A stretch of DNA of 43,076 nucleotides from Bauldia sp. (GTDB lineage Bacteria; Pseudomonadota; Alphaproteobacteria; Rhizobiales; Kaistiaceae). A model generated the notes under the pieces. That model worked only from the letters and a program-made list of their open reading frames with translations. It was not told the DNA's origin and made no database searches. Where the stretch lies: assembly GCA_020442065.1 (NCBI GenBank), contig JAGRKZ010000150.1, positions 1 to 43,076 on the forward strand, given 5' to 3'. This document shows, piece after piece, positions 7,048-16,107 of this stretch (position 1 is its first letter; every line of letters begins with the position of its first letter). The position numbers were made by a program, and so were the translations under genes.

Positions 7048-7674
7048 CTATTCGGCCGCCTCGGGCAGCGGGTCGGCTATCTCCGCCGGTGGCGAGACGA
7101 AGCTCGTCCTGCCGGGCCGGCCGCGTTGCCCGACCTCGCGAAGCCGTGCGCGCCGCTTCGGCCGGGCCGCCTCGATCGGCGATGGTGACACTGCCGCTGT
7201 CTGAGGCTTCGTCGCTGCCTTCGCTCTTGCCTTTGTCGGCGCCGGGCGCCGGGCCAGCGCCGCGGCCAGCCCGTCGAGCTGCTTCACGACGGTGGCAAGC
7301 TCGATCGTCTTCACCTCGCGCGCGACGCGGAAGGCCGCCTCGGCGGTATCGGGCGGGGCGAGGAAGGCGCGGCCGCTGTCGTGGGTGTACCAGAGTCCGG
7401 CGATATAGGCCTGCCAGCGTTTCCGCGCCGCCTCGTAACGCGCCATCGCCGCGACGGGCCGGCCGGCGACCGATCCGCGCCGGGCATCCGCGGCGCGGCG
7501 CTCGCGCGCCGCCGCCTCGACCTGGGGCATCAGTCCGACGATCTGGCCGAGGAGGAGCGCGTGCGCCTCGCTGCGCAGTCCGGCCGTCCACGCCCCGGTA
7601 TCGTCGCGGAGTGCGGCCACCGGCCTCGGCCGCCTGGCCGCCGCCTTCGTCGTCTGCTTTGGTTTCGCTGTCAT
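7048..7674 (-). CDS. Hypothetical basic, alanine-rich cytoplasmic protein
   Basis: A 208-residue protein with no signal peptide or membrane helix. Both ends are basic and low-complexity (N-terminal TAKPKQTTKAAARRPRP, C-terminal Arg/Pro-rich). The middle, about residues 20-140, is predicted helical, with Trp and Tyr in KRWQAYIAGLWYTHDSG. The ATG has GGAG upstream, and GC-rich third positions support a real gene. It ends 14 bases from the convergent K+ channel gene. I do not recognise the family; the basic tails would suit nucleic acid binding, but that is a guess. Confidence 0.6.
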   Translation of the reverse strand: MTAKPKQTTKAAARRPRPVAALRDDTGAWTAGLRSEAHALLLGQIVGLMPQVEAAARERRAADARRGSVAGRPVAAMARYEAARKRWQAYIAGLWYTHDSGRAFLAPPDTAEAAFRVAREVKTIELATVVKQLDGLAAALARRPAPTKARAKAATKPQTAAVSPSPIEAARPKRRARLREVGQRGRPGRTSFVSPPAEIADPLPEAAE

Positions 7675-7743
7675 CGTCGACTCCTCGCCAAGCCGACCCC
7701 CTGCGGTGATCCTGCGTCAGGGGACCTTACCGGGAGGCAAACG

Positions 7744-8427
7744 TCATGCTTCGCCGTCGGCGAAGCCCCGCAGCCGCTCGGGCTCGAGGATATCGATGTG
7801 GCGATAGCCCTGGCGCAGCAGGCCGCGTCCGGTCAATGCCTTGAGCGCCTGCAGGGTGAACTTCCGCGAAGCGTTGGCGAGATGGCCGAGATCGGCCTGG
7901 GTCATCGGGATCGACTGGCCGGCCTGCCCTCCGGAGGCGCGCCATAGCACCGCCGCCACCCGCCGCTCGGGGTCCGCAATCAGCAGGTCCTCGACCGCCC
8001 GGAGCGCCATGTCGATATTGATCATGGCGATCGCCGCGAAGGCGCGCATCACCTCCGGGTCGCCTCCGACGAGCTTTTCCATGTCGGCGAGCGCCAGGTA
8101 GGCAAGGACACACTCGGTTGCCGCTTCAAGCCCAACACGGCGCGGCCTGCCGGTCAGGAACGAGCCTTCTCCGAACCACGACCCCGGCACCGCGACATGC
8201 GCGAGATGTGGGCCGGCTTTGCCTGGCGCGATCGTGACGCCGATCGATCCTCGGATCAGGCCATAGATGCCGCCGGGCGGATCGCCAGGAGTATAGATCG
8301 TGGCGCCCGACGGGAAGATCGTCAGGCTGAGCCGATCGAGAAGCTGGCCCTGGAACGCCGGCGCCTGCTGCGACAGCCAGCCCCGGGCGAGGAGGGGCGC
8401 GAAACTAGCGCGCGTCCGCGTGGGCAT
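7744..8427 (-). CDS. Crp/Fnr family transcriptional regulator
   Basis: A 227-residue two-domain protein. Residues about 25-130 form a cyclic-nucleotide-binding-like beta roll ([28 protein letters not shown], then [12 protein letters not shown]). Residues about 165-215 carry a winged helix of HTH_Crp type ([30 protein letters not shown]). No cysteine cluster for an FNR iron-sulfur centre is present, so it is not a direct oxygen sensor. The ligand is unknown and the cAMP phosphate-binding arginine is not evident. Start ATG at 8427, with GGGGGA about nine bases upstream. It is divergent from the sulfatase gene with an 89-bp shared region, so control of that gene, and of itself, is plausible. Confidence 0.85.
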   Translation of the reverse strand: MPTRTRASFAPLLARGWLSQQAPAFQGQLLDRLSLTIFPSGATIYTPGDPPGGIYGLIRGSIGVTIAPGKAGPHLAHVAVPGSWFGEGSFLTGRPRRVGLEAATECVLAYLALADMEKLVGGDPEVMRAFAAIAMINIDMALRAVEDLLIADPERRVAAVLWRASGGQAGQSIPMTQADLGHLANASRKFTLQALKALTGRGLLRQGYRHIDILEPERLRGFADGEA

Positions 8428-8516
8428 CGCACACTGTCCCCCTAGGGATAATTCCCGATGTGAACAGTAGTAGACTGCGGGTTGTGGAAAGGAAACGTCG
8501 TTCAAGGAGTGAGGCC

Positions 8517-10106
8517 ATGAATCGATCGCTAAGCCTTCTTGCGGCCGCGGCTGCTGTGCTCGTCGCTGGGGCGACGTCAGTTGCGGCCCAGGATGCACAG
8601 CGCCCCAACATCCTGGTGATCTGGGGCGACGATGTCGGCTGGACCAACGTCTCGGCCTACGGCATGGGCGTGATGGGCTACACCACACCGAACCTCGATC
8701 GGATCGCCATCGAAGGCATCCGCTTCACCGACCACTACGCCCAGCCGAGTTGCACGGCCGGACGGGCCGCTTTCATCACCGGCCAGTACCCGATCCGCTC
8801 GGGTATGACCACGGTCGGCCAGCCCGGGTCGCCGCTCGGCCTCCAGGCCGCGTCGCCGACGCTCGCCGAACAGCTCAAGCAGATCGGCTATCACACCGGG
8901 CAGTTCGGCAAGAACCACCTCGGCGACCGCAACGAGCACCTGCCCACGGTGCACGGGTTCGATGAATTCTTCGGCAACCTCTACCACCTCAACACCCAGG
9001 AAGAGGCCGAGCAGCGTGACTACCAGCGCTTCGGCGAGAAGTTCTCCGGGTCTCTCGAGAAGTACGAGGCGCAGTTCGGCACGCGCGGCGTCCTCCACGC
9101 CTTCGCCACCGATGAGGACGACCCCACCGAGGATCCCCGCTTCGGCAAGGTCGGCAAGCAGCGCATCACCGATACCGGGCCCCTCACCCAGGAGCGGATG
9201 AAGAACTTCGACGAGGGCGAGGTCATCCCGATGGCCGAGGCGTTCATGGCCAAGGCCAAGGCGGCCAACGAGCCGTTCTTCGTCTGGCTCAACACCAGCC
9301 GCATGCACCTCTACACCCGCCTCAACGACCAATGGCGCTACGCCGCCGAGGACTACACCTCGGAGGCGGACTTCCATGGCTCCGGCATGCTCCAGCACGA
9401 TCACGACATCGGGCTAGTCCTCAATTGGCTCGAGGAGCAGGGCCTCGCCGACAACACCATCGTCTGGTACTCGACCGACAACGGGCCGGAGCACGCGTCC
9501 TGGCCGCACGGCGGCACCACGCCGTTCCGCGGCGAGAAGATGACCACCTACGAGGGCGGCGTCCGCGTCATCTCGATGGTGCGGTGGCCGGGCGTGCTGC
9601 CGGCAGGTGTCACCCTCAACGGCATCCAGGCTCACCAGGATATGTTCACGACGCTGGCCGCGGCCGCCGGCATCGAGGACGTCAACGCCGAGGTGATGGC
9701 CGAGAAAAACCAGTACATCGATGGCGTCAACAACCTCGCCTACTGGAAGGGCGAGCAGGACCGCTCCAACCGCGACAGCATCTTCCACTACTACGAGAGT
9801 CAGCTCACAGCGATCCGGATGGGACCGTGGAAGTTCCACTTCGCGACGAAGGAGGACTACTACGCTGACGTCGTTCCGCACACGATGCCGATCGTCTTCA
9901 ACATCCGAATGGACCCCTACGAAAGCTACGATTCAACGGATTCCGAAGGACATCTGATGCAGAAGGTGTCGTGGCTGTTCCAGCCGATGAATGTTCTGAT
10001 AGCGCAGCACCTCCAGACGCTGGCCGACTACCCGCCGGTTCAGGGCGGCGCATCGTTCGATATGTCGAACCTCGTTCAGGACTTCCTGGCCAAGGCCATG
10101 CAGTAG
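8517..10106 (+). CDS. Periplasmic sulfatase (arylsulfatase family)
   Basis: A 529-residue exported enzyme; residues 1-24 are a Sec signal peptide (cut after SVAAQ or nearby). [12 protein letters not shown] (31-42) gives the two metal-binding aspartates. SCTAGR has Cys79 as the residue converted to formylglycine, in a C-x-A-x-R variant of the usual C-x-P-x-R. STDNGPEH and [15 protein letters not shown] are later conserved blocks holding Ca2+ and sulfate ligands. It would hydrolyse sulfate esters in the periplasm for sulfur or carbon. The start ATG has AAGGAG upstream. No formylglycine-generating enzyme or anSME gene is in the window. Transcribed away from a Crp/Fnr regulator, a likely controller. 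Confidence 0.9.
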   Translation: MNRSLSLLAAAAAVLVAGATSVAAQDAQRPNILVIWGDDVGWTNVSAYGMGVMGYTTPNLDRIAIEGIRFTDHYAQPSCTAGRAAFITGQYPIRSGMTTVGQPGSPLGLQAASPTLAEQLKQIGYHTGQFGKNHLGDRNEHLPTVHGFDEFFGNLYHLNTQEEAEQRDYQRFGEKFSGSLEKYEAQFGTRGVLHAFATDEDDPTEDPRFGKVGKQRITDTGPLTQERMKNFDEGEVIPMAEAFMAKAKAANEPFFVWLNTSRMHLYTRLNDQWRYAAEDYTSEADFHGSGMLQHDHDIGLVLNWLEEQGLADNTIVWYSTDNGPEHASWPHGGTTPFRGEKMTTYEGGVRVISMVRWPGVLPAGVTLNGIQAHQDMFTTLAAAAGIEDVNAEVMAEKNQYIDGVNNLAYWKGEQDRSNRDSIFHYYESQLTAIRMGPWKFHFATKEDYYADVVPHTMPIVFNIRMDPYESYDSTDSEGHLMQKVSWLFQPMNVLIAQHLQTLADYPPVQGGASFDMSNLVQDFLAKAMQ

Positions 10107-10114
10107 CGACAAGC

Positions 10115-10140
10115 GAGGCGGGTGGCGCAGTGCCCGCCTC
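10115..10140 (+). terminator. Weak hairpin after the sulfatase gene
   Basis: The arms GAGGCGGG and CCCGCCTC enclose a 10-nt loop nine bases after the sulfatase stop. There is no T-run, so it may attenuate or protect the 3' end instead of terminating. The next gene starts 28 bases further on. Confidence 0.35.
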
Positions 10141-10168
10141 TACCGGTACCCAGGAGGGGAGAACGACG

Positions 10169-10306
10169 ATGGTCTCGAATAAGAAGGTGACTCACACCGC
10201 GAACCGGGCCGCCAAGAAGACGGCGCGGGCGGTGACCAAGGACGCGCCTCGGGCAGCAACCAAGGCCGTCAAGCAGGTGACCCGTACGGTGACAAAGAAG
10301 ATCTAG
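10169..10306 (+). CDS. Tiny lysine/arginine-rich protein, possible nucleoid-associated peptide
   Basis: This 45-residue ORF has a strong RBS (AGGAGGGG) and an ATG at 10169. The sequence is built almost entirely from Lys, Arg, Ala, Thr and Val, with repeating units such as AAKKTARAVTK and AATKAVKQVTRTVTK, giving a very high positive charge spread along a helix. This resembles the C-terminal tails of histone H1-like and HU-like bacterial proteins, so DNA or RNA binding is likely, but no family is recognised. It lies between the sulfatase and a convergent dps gene, 30 bases from the dps stop. Too short to be sure, though the RBS and composition favour a real gene. Confidence 0.6.
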   Translation: MVSNKKVTHTANRAAKKTARAVTKDAPRAATKAVKQVTRTVTKKI

Positions 10307-10336
10307 CGAACGGACTTCCTGCGTAGACGGCGCGGC

Positions 10337-10891
10337 TCAGTGGCCGGAGGAGTCGGCGTTCCGGCTCGTCTCGAACAGGAACCACAGGCGGCGCTCGGTC
10401 TCGTCGATCCACTGCTCGATCAGGCTGGTGGAGCCGAGGTCGTTGTGATCCGCGCAGACCGCATGGGCGGCGCGGAGCCGGGCGACGAAGTCCTTGTTGT
10501 CGTCGCGGAGCTCGGCAACCATGTCGGAGGGCTCAACGTAGTCCTTCTCGTTCTCTAGGATGCGTGTCGTCCGGGCGATCTCGGCGGTCGAGTGCAGCGT
10601 CTTGCCGCCGACCTTGCGCACGCGCTCGGCGATCGGGTCGGTCATGGCGAAGATCTGGTCGGCCTGCTCGTCGAACATCAGGTGGAAGTCGCGAAAATGC
10701 GGGCCGCTGACGTGCCAGTGGAAATTCTTGGTCTTGAGATAGAGCGCGAAGGCGTCGGCGAGCAGAAGGTTCAGCGCCGCCGAGATGTCGCCGACGGCGT
10801 TGGCGCCGAGGTCGGTCGGCGGATCGAGCCGGGCGTCCCGCTTCCTGGTCCTGGCGGCGGCGGCCCTGGTCGCGGCCTTCTTCATGGTCAT
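10337..10891 (-). CDS. dps: Dps-family DNA-binding ferritin
   Basis: A 184-residue ferritin-like protein. The core has the Dps ferroxidase motif KTKNFHWHVSGPHFRDFHLMFDEQADQIFAMTDPIAERVRKVGG (about residues 53-96). Its His, Asp and Glu ligands bind iron between subunits of a dodecamer, which protects DNA from peroxide and stores iron. Residues 1-22 are an unusually basic tail (KKAATRAAAARTRKRDAR) that would bind DNA directly. Two nearby ATGs (10891 and 10885) are both served by GAGGAG. It lies 11 bases after the YcgN stop, so it probably belongs to the SelW-YcgN-Dps operon. Expected to respond to oxidative stress or iron, but no OxyR or Fur site was seen. Confidence 0.9.
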   Translation of the reverse strand: MTMKKAATRAAAARTRKRDARLDPPTDLGANAVGDISAALNLLLADAFALYLKTKNFHWHVSGPHFRDFHLMFDEQADQIFAMTDPIAERVRKVGGKTLHSTAEIARTTRILENEKDYVEPSDMVAELRDDNKDFVARLRAAHAVCADHNDLGSTSLIEQWIDETERRLWFLFETSRNADSSGH

Positions 10892-10902
10892 TCTCCTCGT
10901 TG

Positions 10903-11388
10903 TTAGGGGCGTCGTCCGCGCCGGGTGCGTCTTGCGTCGGGCGTCTCGCCCGGCCAGTCGACTATGTAGGTCTCATAGTCGTCGACCGGGATACCCTCCT
11001 CGCTGCGCGTCCGGTAGCGAGCCGAGATGCCGGCGCGGTGGACCGTCTCGCGATCCCCCGAGACCAGCGGGTGCCACCAGTAGAGGTCGCGGCCTTCGGC
11101 GATGAGGCGATAGGCACAGGTCGGCGGCAGCCAGGTCAACGTCCGCACCTTCTCAAGCGTCAGCGTCTCGCAGTCCGGCACGCGGCGCGAGCGGTTGCGG
11201 TAGTCGGTGCAGCGGCAACTGGAATCGTCGAACAGCCGGCAGGCGATGTCCGTCCAGGCGATTTCGCCGGTATCGGCGTATTCGAGCTTGTTGAGGCAGC
11301 AGCGTCCGCACCCGTCGCACAGCGACTCCCACTCCGTCCGCGACATCTCCTCGAGCGTCCGCCGCTGCCAGAACGGCCTGTCGTCCAC
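10903..11388 (-). CDS. YcgN-family cysteine cluster protein (UPF0260)
   Basis: The motif [13 protein letters not shown], followed by [18 protein letters not shown] and VPDCETL, is the characteristic cysteine cluster of the YcgN/UPF0260 family, thought to bind a metal or iron-sulfur cluster. The exact role is unknown. I prefer the GTG at 11388, giving 161 residues starting [16 protein letters not shown]. This matches the usual family N-terminus and length and lies four bases after the preceding stop. An ATG at 11442 would overlap the upstream gene by 50 bases and has no RBS. Flanked on the same strand by the SelW-like and dps genes, suggesting a shared redox or metal context. Confidence 0.85.
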   Translation of the reverse strand: MDDRPFWQRRTLEEMSRTEWESLCDGCGRCCLNKLEYADTGEIAWTDIACRLFDDSSCRCTDYRNRSRRVPDCETLTLEKVRTLTWLPPTCAYRLIAEGRDLYWWHPLVSGDRETVHRAGISARYRTRSEEGIPVDDYETYIVDWPGETPDARRTRRGRRP

Positions 11389-11392
11389 AGTG

Positions 11393-11704
11393 TCAGACTC
11401 CCGCCTCGCCAACGGCGGCGCGCTTCCTGTCGGAATGTCCAAGGCTGCGATCCGGCGCCACCTTGTCGCGGACGAGCTGCTTCAGTTCGCTGATGTCGGC
11501 ATGCCGGCCGGCCTCCTTGCGCGACCACAGCAGCACGCCGTTGACCGAGACCCTGAACACGCCGCCGGTCCCCGGCCGGAGCAGCACGCCGCTGATCTCG
11601 TCCTCGAAGGTCGTCAACATCTCCTGGGCCATCCACGCGGCGCGGAGCTGCCAGCGGCACTGTCGGCAATACTCGATCTCGATAACGGGAAGCGACATCT
11701 GCAT
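11393..11704 (-). CDS. SelT/SelW/SelH-family thioredoxin-fold protein (Cys form)
   Basis: About 103 residues. The N-terminal [22 protein letters not shown] holds the C-x-x-C redox pair that replaces selenocysteine in the bacterial branch of the Rdx/SelW family, and [39 protein letters not shown] with LGHSD completes the usual pattern. These are small redox proteins of unknown target. The start at 11704 follows AAGG; in-frame alternatives exist at 11752 and 11698. The stop lies four bases before the YcgN start, so the two are co-transcribed and probably coupled. Confidence 0.85.
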   Translation of the reverse strand: MQMSLPVIEIEYCRQCRWQLRAAWMAQEMLTTFEDEISGVLLRPGTGGVFRVSVNGVLLWSRKEAGRHADISELKQLVRDKVAPDRSLGHSDRKRAAVGEAGV

Positions 11705-11835
11705 TTTGACCTTGGCGGGTGCTTCGCGGCTGCCCGGCTTGACGCTGGTCAATGCCGCCGGACTCGCGAAGCCTCAACGTCCCCACCATATACTGCGGGA
11801 CCAAGACAACCGCCACGACCGCCAGGGAGTTCCGG

Positions 11836-12273
11836 ATGAACGAGGCCGTCCGCCATATCGTGTGCCCCCACTGCGACAGCGTCAATCGGCTGCCGGCGGC
11901 GCGCGATGCCTCCGCCGCCAAGTGCGGCAAGTGCAGCAAGCCCCTTTTTTCCGGCGCGCCCGCGCCCGCCACCACCGCCGGCTTCGCCAAGCAGATTGAG
12001 CGAAACGACATTCCGGTCGTTGCCGATTTCTGGGCCGAGTGGTGCGGTCCCTGCCACGCCATGGCTCCCTCTTTCGCCAGGGCGGCGGCCGAGATGGAGC
12101 CGAAGATGCGCTTCCTCAAGGTCGACACCGAAGCCGAGCCGCAGCTCGCAGCCCGCTACCAGATCCGCAGCATCCCGACCCTTATCGTCTTCCGCGGCGG
12201 CAAGATCGTCGGCCAGCGCGCCGGCGCGATGAATGCCGGCGCGCTGAGGGACTGGCTCGCCCAGTACGTCTGA
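11836..12273 (+). CDS. trxC: Thioredoxin 2 (zinc-finger thioredoxin)
   Basis: A 145-residue cytoplasmic thioredoxin. The N-terminus binds zinc through C10, C13, C30 and C33 (CPHC and CGKC), which distinguishes TrxC from TrxA. The thioredoxin fold follows, with active site WCGPC (C70, C73) in ADFWAEWCGPCHAMAP and the cis-Pro block IRSIPTLIVF. It reduces disulfides and is typically induced by oxidative stress. The RBS AGGGAG precedes the ATG. It is divergent from the SelW-like/YcgN/Dps operon across a gap of about 130 bp, so a common stress regulator is possible, but no operator was identified. Confidence 0.93.
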   Translation: MNEAVRHIVCPHCDSVNRLPAARDASAAKCGKCSKPLFSGAPAPATTAGFAKQIERNDIPVVADFWAEWCGPCHAMAPSFARAAAEMEPKMRFLKVDTEAEPQLAARYQIRSIPTLIVFRGGKIVGQRAGAMNAGALRDWLAQYV

Positions 12274-12281
12274 GCGAACGA

Positions 12282-13193
12282 TTAGCGCGGGTGCTTGATG
12301 AAGGTGCCGTTGCGCAGTTCGTTGACCGCGGTCCGGAGTTCGTCCTCGGTGTTCATCACGATCGGCCCGTACCAAGCCACCGGCTCGGCAATCGGCTTCC
12401 CCGAGATGAGCAGGAAGCGGATGCCCTCGTCCCCGGCCTGAACCGTCACCTCGTCGCCGCTGTCGAACAGCACCAGCGAGCGGTTTCCGGTGGTCTCGCG
12501 GACGAAATACTCGTTGTCCGGTGTTCCCTTCTCGGTCAGCACGCCAAACGGCCGGGAGGCGTCGCGGAAGCTGCCGGAGCCGTCGAAGATATAGGCAAAG
12601 GCGTGCCGGTTGTTCTCGACCTTGAAGGTCTTCTTCAGTCCCGGCGGCACGAAGATGTCGAGGTAGCGCGGATCGGCCGCGACGCCCTCGACCGGCCCCT
12701 TCTTGCCCCAGAAGTCGCCGGTGATGACGCGCACGATGGTGCCGTCGTCGTCGATGACCTCGGGGATCTCGGCGGCCTTGACGTCCTGGTATCGCGGCGC
12801 CGTCATCTTGTGGGAGGACGGCAGGTTGGCCCAGAGCTGGAAGCCGTGCATCCGGCCCTTGGCGTCGCCCTGCGGCATCTCCTGGTGGAGAATGCCGCTG
12901 CCCGCCGTCATCCACTGCACGTCGCCGGCGCCGAGCATGCCGCGATTGCCGAGGCTGTCGCCGTGCTCGACGGTGCCGTTGAGAACGTAGGTGATGGTCT
13001 CGATGCCGCGGTGCGGATGCCACGGGAAGCCGGCGAGATAGTCCTCGGGCCGGTCGTTGCGGAAATCGTCGAAGAGCAGGAACGGATCGAACGGCGTCGT
13101 TTCGCCGAAGCCGAAGGCGCGATGGAGCTTCACCCCGGCGCCTTCGATATGCGGCTTGGCCTGGACGATCTTGTTGACGGGTCGAAGGGACAT
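12282..13193 (-). CDS. Pirin family protein
   Basis: A 303-residue bicupin. The N-terminal cupin has all four metal ligands of pirin: H59 and H61 in FPWHPHRGIETITYVLNG, H103 and E105 in SGILHQEMP. The C-terminal cupin is degenerate, as usual. Some pirins are quercetinases and others regulators; the function here cannot be fixed. ATG with AGGAAG upstream. It converges with trxC, the two stops being about eight bases apart. Pirin genes often answer to stress or LysR regulators, but none is adjacent. Confidence 0.9.
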   Translation of the reverse strand: MSLRPVNKIVQAKPHIEGAGVKLHRAFGFGETTPFDPFLLFDDFRNDRPEDYLAGFPWHPHRGIETITYVLNGTVEHGDSLGNRGMLGAGDVQWMTAGSGILHQEMPQGDAKGRMHGFQLWANLPSSHKMTAPRYQDVKAAEIPEVIDDDGTIVRVITGDFWGKKGPVEGVAADPRYLDIFVPPGLKKTFKVENNRHAFAYIFDGSGSFRDASRPFGVLTEKGTPDNEYFVRETTGNRSLVLFDSGDEVTVQAGDEGIRFLLISGKPIAEPVAWYGPIVMNTEDELRTAVNELRNGTFIKHPR

Positions 13194-13450
13194 CTGTCGT
13201 TCTTCCTGATAGTAGCCATCAGTTTCAATGATGGATTTGGGCCAATTTCACTCGGGAACACAGATAGATGGCCAACGCCGTCTTGCAAGTCACAAGAAGC
13301 GGCGCGGAGGCTTGGGGCGTGTCGCAAGGCGCGGGCCTGCCATGCAACCGGCGCGTCGGTCACGCCCCCACGAACAATGCGGTCCCCGAACTTGCGAACT
13401 TGCCGCGCCCGCGGCACCCTCTTTCGCCACTGCAGAAGGAAGCCCTCCAA

Positions 13451-13738
13451 ATGTCCGATACCCCGCGGCGGCGCACCGGCCGCGACCCGCGCGAAGCCGC
13501 TGAAGCCGCCTTCCGCGCTGTGAAGAACCCCGCGCCGGCGGAAGAGCGCCGCAATGTCGTACCCGGCGTGAAGGAGAGCGTTACGCTCCGCATCGACAGC
13601 GACGTGCTCGCCTTCTTCCAGAAGGACGGGCCCGGCTGGCAGGAGCGGATTGTGGAGGCACTTCGCTTGGCGGCGGGAACCGCCGGCGGCGGTCGCTCGA
13701 TCCCGGTCGAGGACCTCAACGCCTCCAACGACGAGTAG
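13451..13738 (+). CDS. BrnA-like antitoxin, no adjacent toxin
   Basis: A 95-residue protein starting at the ATG at 13451, preceded by AGAAGGAAG. The C-terminal half, ESVTLRIDSDVLAFFQKDGPGWQERI with VEALRLAAG, is the ribbon-helix-helix-like region of BrnA antitoxins, which bind DNA and neutralise the BrnT RNase. The N-terminal half is basic and disordered (TPRRRTGRDPREAAEAAF). Upstream, where brnT would normally lie, is a 257-bp gap with no BrnT-like frame; downstream is a cell wall synthase. It is therefore an orphan, possibly acting only as a regulator. Confidence 0.65.
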   Translation: MSDTPRRRTGRDPREAAEAAFRAVKNPAPAEERRNVVPGVKESVTLRIDSDVLAFFQKDGPGWQERIVEALRLAAGTAGGGRSIPVEDLNASNDE

Positions 13739-13841
13739 GTCGGGGGCATGCAGCGGAAAAGGCGGCCCCTTCCTTAACTTCGCCCAGATGCCTATCCTCT
13801 ATTCCGTGATCTGAAATCCGAGTCCTGGACGGCAGGCTTCC

Positions 13842-16037
13842 GTGCGCGATCCATTCGAGAACCAGGCCCGGCGACATCGTACTGTCCGGGCGATCGACAT
13901 CGACGCCTGGGTCGATTCGAGCCTCTTTCGCGCCGGCCGCTTTATTTCTGGACGCGCCGAGGCGTTCTCGCTGTTCATGCGCCGCTTCCGCGTCACCGGT
14001 TACAAGCGCGGGCTCGTCGAGGTGGCGGGCGATGCGCTGACTCTCGGCACTGGCGGACTGGTCCTGATGATGATGCTCGCCCTTCCCGCATGGGAGGCGA
14101 CGCGCGGCGACTGGCGCGCGGTGGGGGAATACTCCGTCACCTTCCTCGACCGATACGGCAACGAGATCGGCAAGCGTGGGGTGAAGCGCAACGAGTCGGT
14201 GCCGCTCGACGAGATGCCCGACTATCTGATCAAGGCTGTGCTCGCGACCGAGGATCGCCGGTTCTTCAGCCATTTCGGCATCGACGTCATGGGCACGATC
14301 CGTGCGCTCGGTGAGAACGTCCGTGCCAACTCCGTGGTCCAGGGCGGTTCGTCGCTGTCGCAGCAGCTCGCCAAGAACCTGTTCCTGTCGAACGAGCGCA
14401 CGATCGAGCGCAAGATCAAGGAGGCGTTTCTCGCGCTGTGGCTCGAGGCGAACCTCTCGAAGCAGGAAATCCTGAAGCTCTACCTTGACCGCGCCTACAT
14501 GGGCGGCGGCAATTTCGGCGTCGAGGCATCATCGGAATTCTACTTCGGCAAGTCGGTCAAGGACATCAACCTCGCCGAGGCCGCCCTCCTCGCCGGCCTG
14601 TTCAAGGCGCCCGCGCGCTACGCCCCGCACGTCAACTTGCCCGCCGCCCGCGCCCGCGCCAACGAGGTGCTGTCGAACATGGTGCAGGCCGGCTTCCTCA
14701 CCGAAGGGCAGGTGATCGGCGCGCGCCGCAAGCCTGCCGATGTCATCGAGCAGGCCCGCGGCGTCGGCTCGCCGGACTATTTCATGGACTGGGCCTACGA
14801 GGAGGTGAAGAACCTCCGCCTCGGTGGCGATCGGGCGCTCATTGTTCGCACCACCGTCGATCTAGGCATGCAGAAGGTGGCGGAGGAGTCGGTCGAGACG
14901 GTCATGCGCGAGCAGGCCGAGAACTATCGCGTCCGCCAGGCGGCTCTTGTGGCCATGGATACCGATGGCGCGGTGCGCGCCATGGTCGGCGGCCGCGACT
15001 ACGGCGAGAGTCAGTTCAACCGTGCGACCGGTGCGCTCCGCCAGCCTGGCTCTTCGTTCAAGCCATTCGTCTACGCGACTGCGATGATGAATGGCTACAC
15101 GCCCGAAAGCATCGTACGGGATGGCCCGCTGTGCATGGGCAACTGGTGTCCGCGCAACTATTCTGGCGGCTATTCGGGCAACGTCACGCTGACCACGGCA
15201 CTGGTGAAATCGATCAACATCGTTCCCGTTCGCCTCGCCAATGCGATCAAGGACGGCCGCGCCAAGATCATCGACACCGCCCACCGTATGGGGCTGCGCA
15301 CGGAGTTGCGCAGCAGCAAGTCGCTGCCGCTCGGCGCCGCCGAGGTTACCGTTCTCGACATGGCCGGTGCCTATTCTGTGTTCGCCAATGGTGGCTGGAA
15401 AGCCACCCCATACGCCTTCACGCAGATCCTCTCCAGCAGCGGCGAAGTCGTTTACGACCGGCGCAAGGACGGACCGAAACCTGAGCGCGTGCTCGACGAC
15501 GAAACCGTGCAGAAAATGAACTCGATCCTGGCGCAGATCCCGGAGTGGGGTACCGGCAAGCGCGCGAAGCTTGACGGCATCAGGACGGCCGGCAAGACCG
15601 GCACCACTTCGGCCTACCGCGACGCTTGGTTCGTCGGTTTCACCGGCAACTACACAACCGCGGTGTGGATGGGGAACGACGGCTACGCCCCGACCCGTCG
15701 GCTCACCGGCGGTTCGCTGCCGGCGACGATCTGGAACAAACTGATGACCTATGCCCACACCGGCATCGAGATCAAACCGATTCCCTTCGTCGAGCCGGAG
15801 GCGCCGAAAGACAGTGGCGAAGTCGCTGTTGCGGAGGCCACCACGGACAACGACACCGTTGCGCCCGCCGACGGAGCGACCAGTGTCCTCACTGCGCTCA
15901 CAACCACTCGGCTGCTCCAGATTGAGAAACTGTTGCGGACAGCGCCCCACCTCCAGCCTATCGCCGACCTGGGCGTTCTGTCGCCGCTCGCCATCGCAGC
16001 CGGTAGCGGCGGACCGGGCGCACCCCGGGCACAATAG
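13842..16037 (+). CDS. Class A penicillin-binding protein (GT51 transglycosylase plus transpeptidase)
   Basis: A 731-residue bifunctional peptidoglycan synthase of the PBP1A/1B kind. A basic cytoplasmic head is followed by one membrane helix at about 64-85. The GT51 domain has the catalytic Glu137 in ATEDRRFFSHFGID, then GGSSLSQQLAKNLFL and KIKEAFLALWLE. The transpeptidase has Ser404 in SSFK (the SxxK motif), SIN as the SxN motif and KTGTTS near residue 590. Between SxxK and SxN, PLCMGNWCPRNY has two close cysteines that could form a periplasmic disulfide. Start is GTG at 13842 with a weak RBS. A roughly 90-residue Ala/Thr-rich tail follows the catalytic part. Followed 70 bases later by the DUF1214/DUF1254 pair. 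Confidence 0.93.
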   Translation: MRDPFENQARRHRTVRAIDIDAWVDSSLFRAGRFISGRAEAFSLFMRRFRVTGYKRGLVEVAGDALTLGTGGLVLMMMLALPAWEATRGDWRAVGEYSVTFLDRYGNEIGKRGVKRNESVPLDEMPDYLIKAVLATEDRRFFSHFGIDVMGTIRALGENVRANSVVQGGSSLSQQLAKNLFLSNERTIERKIKEAFLALWLEANLSKQEILKLYLDRAYMGGGNFGVEASSEFYFGKSVKDINLAEAALLAGLFKAPARYAPHVNLPAARARANEVLSNMVQAGFLTEGQVIGARRKPADVIEQARGVGSPDYFMDWAYEEVKNLRLGGDRALIVRTTVDLGMQKVAEESVETVMREQAENYRVRQAALVAMDTDGAVRAMVGGRDYGESQFNRATGALRQPGSSFKPFVYATAMMNGYTPESIVRDGPLCMGNWCPRNYSGGYSGNVTLTTALVKSINIVPVRLANAIKDGRAKIIDTAHRMGLRTELRSSKSLPLGAAEVTVLDMAGAYSVFANGGWKATPYAFTQILSSSGEVVYDRRKDGPKPERVLDDETVQKMNSILAQIPEWGTGKRAKLDGIRTAGKTGTTSAYRDAWFVGFTGNYTTAVWMGNDGYAPTRRLTGGSLPATIWNKLMTYAHTGIEIKPIPFVEPEAPKDSGEVAVAEATTDNDTVAPADGATSVLTALTTTRLLQIEKLLRTAPHLQPIADLGVLSPLAIAAGSGGPGAPRAQ

Positions 16038-16107
16038 GGGCCTTGCATCGGTGGCCATCCCGGCGTAGCGCCATGCGCTCACGCCAGAGCTATCGGGACC
16101 CCGGCCC

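Noticed and set aside
5177-7204. A 675-codon plus-strand frame spanning three genes
   Set aside because: It runs antisense to the NicO and DMT genes and in another frame through the K+ channel gene. No domain is recognisable.
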